48,251 nt of DNA. It comes from Bacteroidales bacterium. Its GTDB lineage: Bacteria; Bacteroidota; Bacteroidia; Bacteroidales; UBA932. The stretch spans positions 1 through 48,251 of the forward strand of contig JAEEXZ010000012.1 in assembly GCA_016288055.1 (NCBI GenBank). Reading direction: 5' to 3'. The first letter of the stretch is position 1. Every line of letters starts with the position of its first letter. Under the pieces are notes generated by a model that was not told where the DNA came from, ran no database searches, and was given only the letters and a program-made list of their open reading frames with translations. The translations under genes were made by a program, and so were the position numbers. Positions 48,244 to 48,251 of the stretch are shown here, piece by piece.

Positions 48244-48251
48244 CAAATTTA
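48244..48251 (-). promoter_or_regulatory. -7 element of gltX
   Basis: The minus strand reads TAAATTTG, a full match to TAnnTTTG, 22 bases before the gltX ATG and at the very end of the window. The -33 part would lie outside. Confidence 0.5.

Overview
The window is a continuous stretch of a GC-rich Bacteroidota chromosome, most likely a member of the order Bacteroidales (gut or rumen type). Four things point there: the -7 promoter element TAnnTTTG recurs in front of genes on both strands; starts generally lack Shine-Dalgarno motifs; OmpH/Skp-BamA-UppS, BamD-RpoZ-RecN and the mraZ-to-ftsZ cluster have the Bacteroidota arrangement; and Bacteroidota-type families occur (NigD-like, DUF4919-like, LysM/binding-protein fusion, elongated MraY). 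I cannot name a genus from the sequence alone.

Layout. 1-4.5 kb: the end of a probable tcdA gene, then a leftward operon of an M49-peptidase-like lipoprotein that has lost its zinc ligands, an SLC13-type carboxylate transporter and a beta-barrel porin. 4.6-6.0 kb: glutamate dehydrogenase with a strong terminator. 6.0-10.9 kb (leftward): nadK-uppS-bamA-ompH, an envelope-biogenesis operon. 10.9-20 kb (rightward): pdxJ, a second OmpH-like lipoprotein, a glycosyltransferase, a LysM/binding-protein fusion, trxB, bamD, rpoZ, recN, a Fur-like regulator without the usual cysteine zinc site, and a NigD-like lipoprotein. 20-22.4 kb: a leftward oxaloacetate-decarboxylase-alpha/pyruvate-carboxylase-B-like gene, tRNA-His, and on the opposite strand a second, diverged copy of only the last domain of that gene. 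22.4-24.9 kb: a more AT-rich accessory patch (DUF4919-like protein, small membrane protein, DUF1653 protein) followed by about 820 bases of gene-free, hairpin- and repeat-rich DNA. 24.9-27.3 kb (leftward): an LEA-like lipoprotein, a SPOR protein and rpoN. 27.3-30.1 kb: miaB, radC, upp. 30.2-45.2 kb: a complete, tightly overlapping division and cell-wall (dcw) cluster, mraZ-rsmH-ftsL-ftsI-murE-mraY-murD-ftsW-murG-murC-ftsQ-ftsA-ftsZ. 45.2-46.5 kb: a REP-associated tyrosine transposase (RAYT) gene bracketed by palindromic REP-like elements. 46.5-48.2 kb: gltX (leftward).

Most of the window is core metabolism and envelope or division machinery. The unusual material is concentrated in four places: the oadA/tRNA-His region with an inverted partial domain duplication and a biotin domain lacking its lysine; the noncoding repeat field at 24.0-24.9 kb; the RAYT with its REP-like palindromes at 45.2-46.5 kb; and the zinc-ligand-less M49-like protein at 2.9-4.5 kb. 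In addition the 7-mer ATCGGCC appears far more often than its base composition predicts, in all reading frames, and with an apparent strand bias. All identifications come from reading motifs in the sequence; no database search was run.
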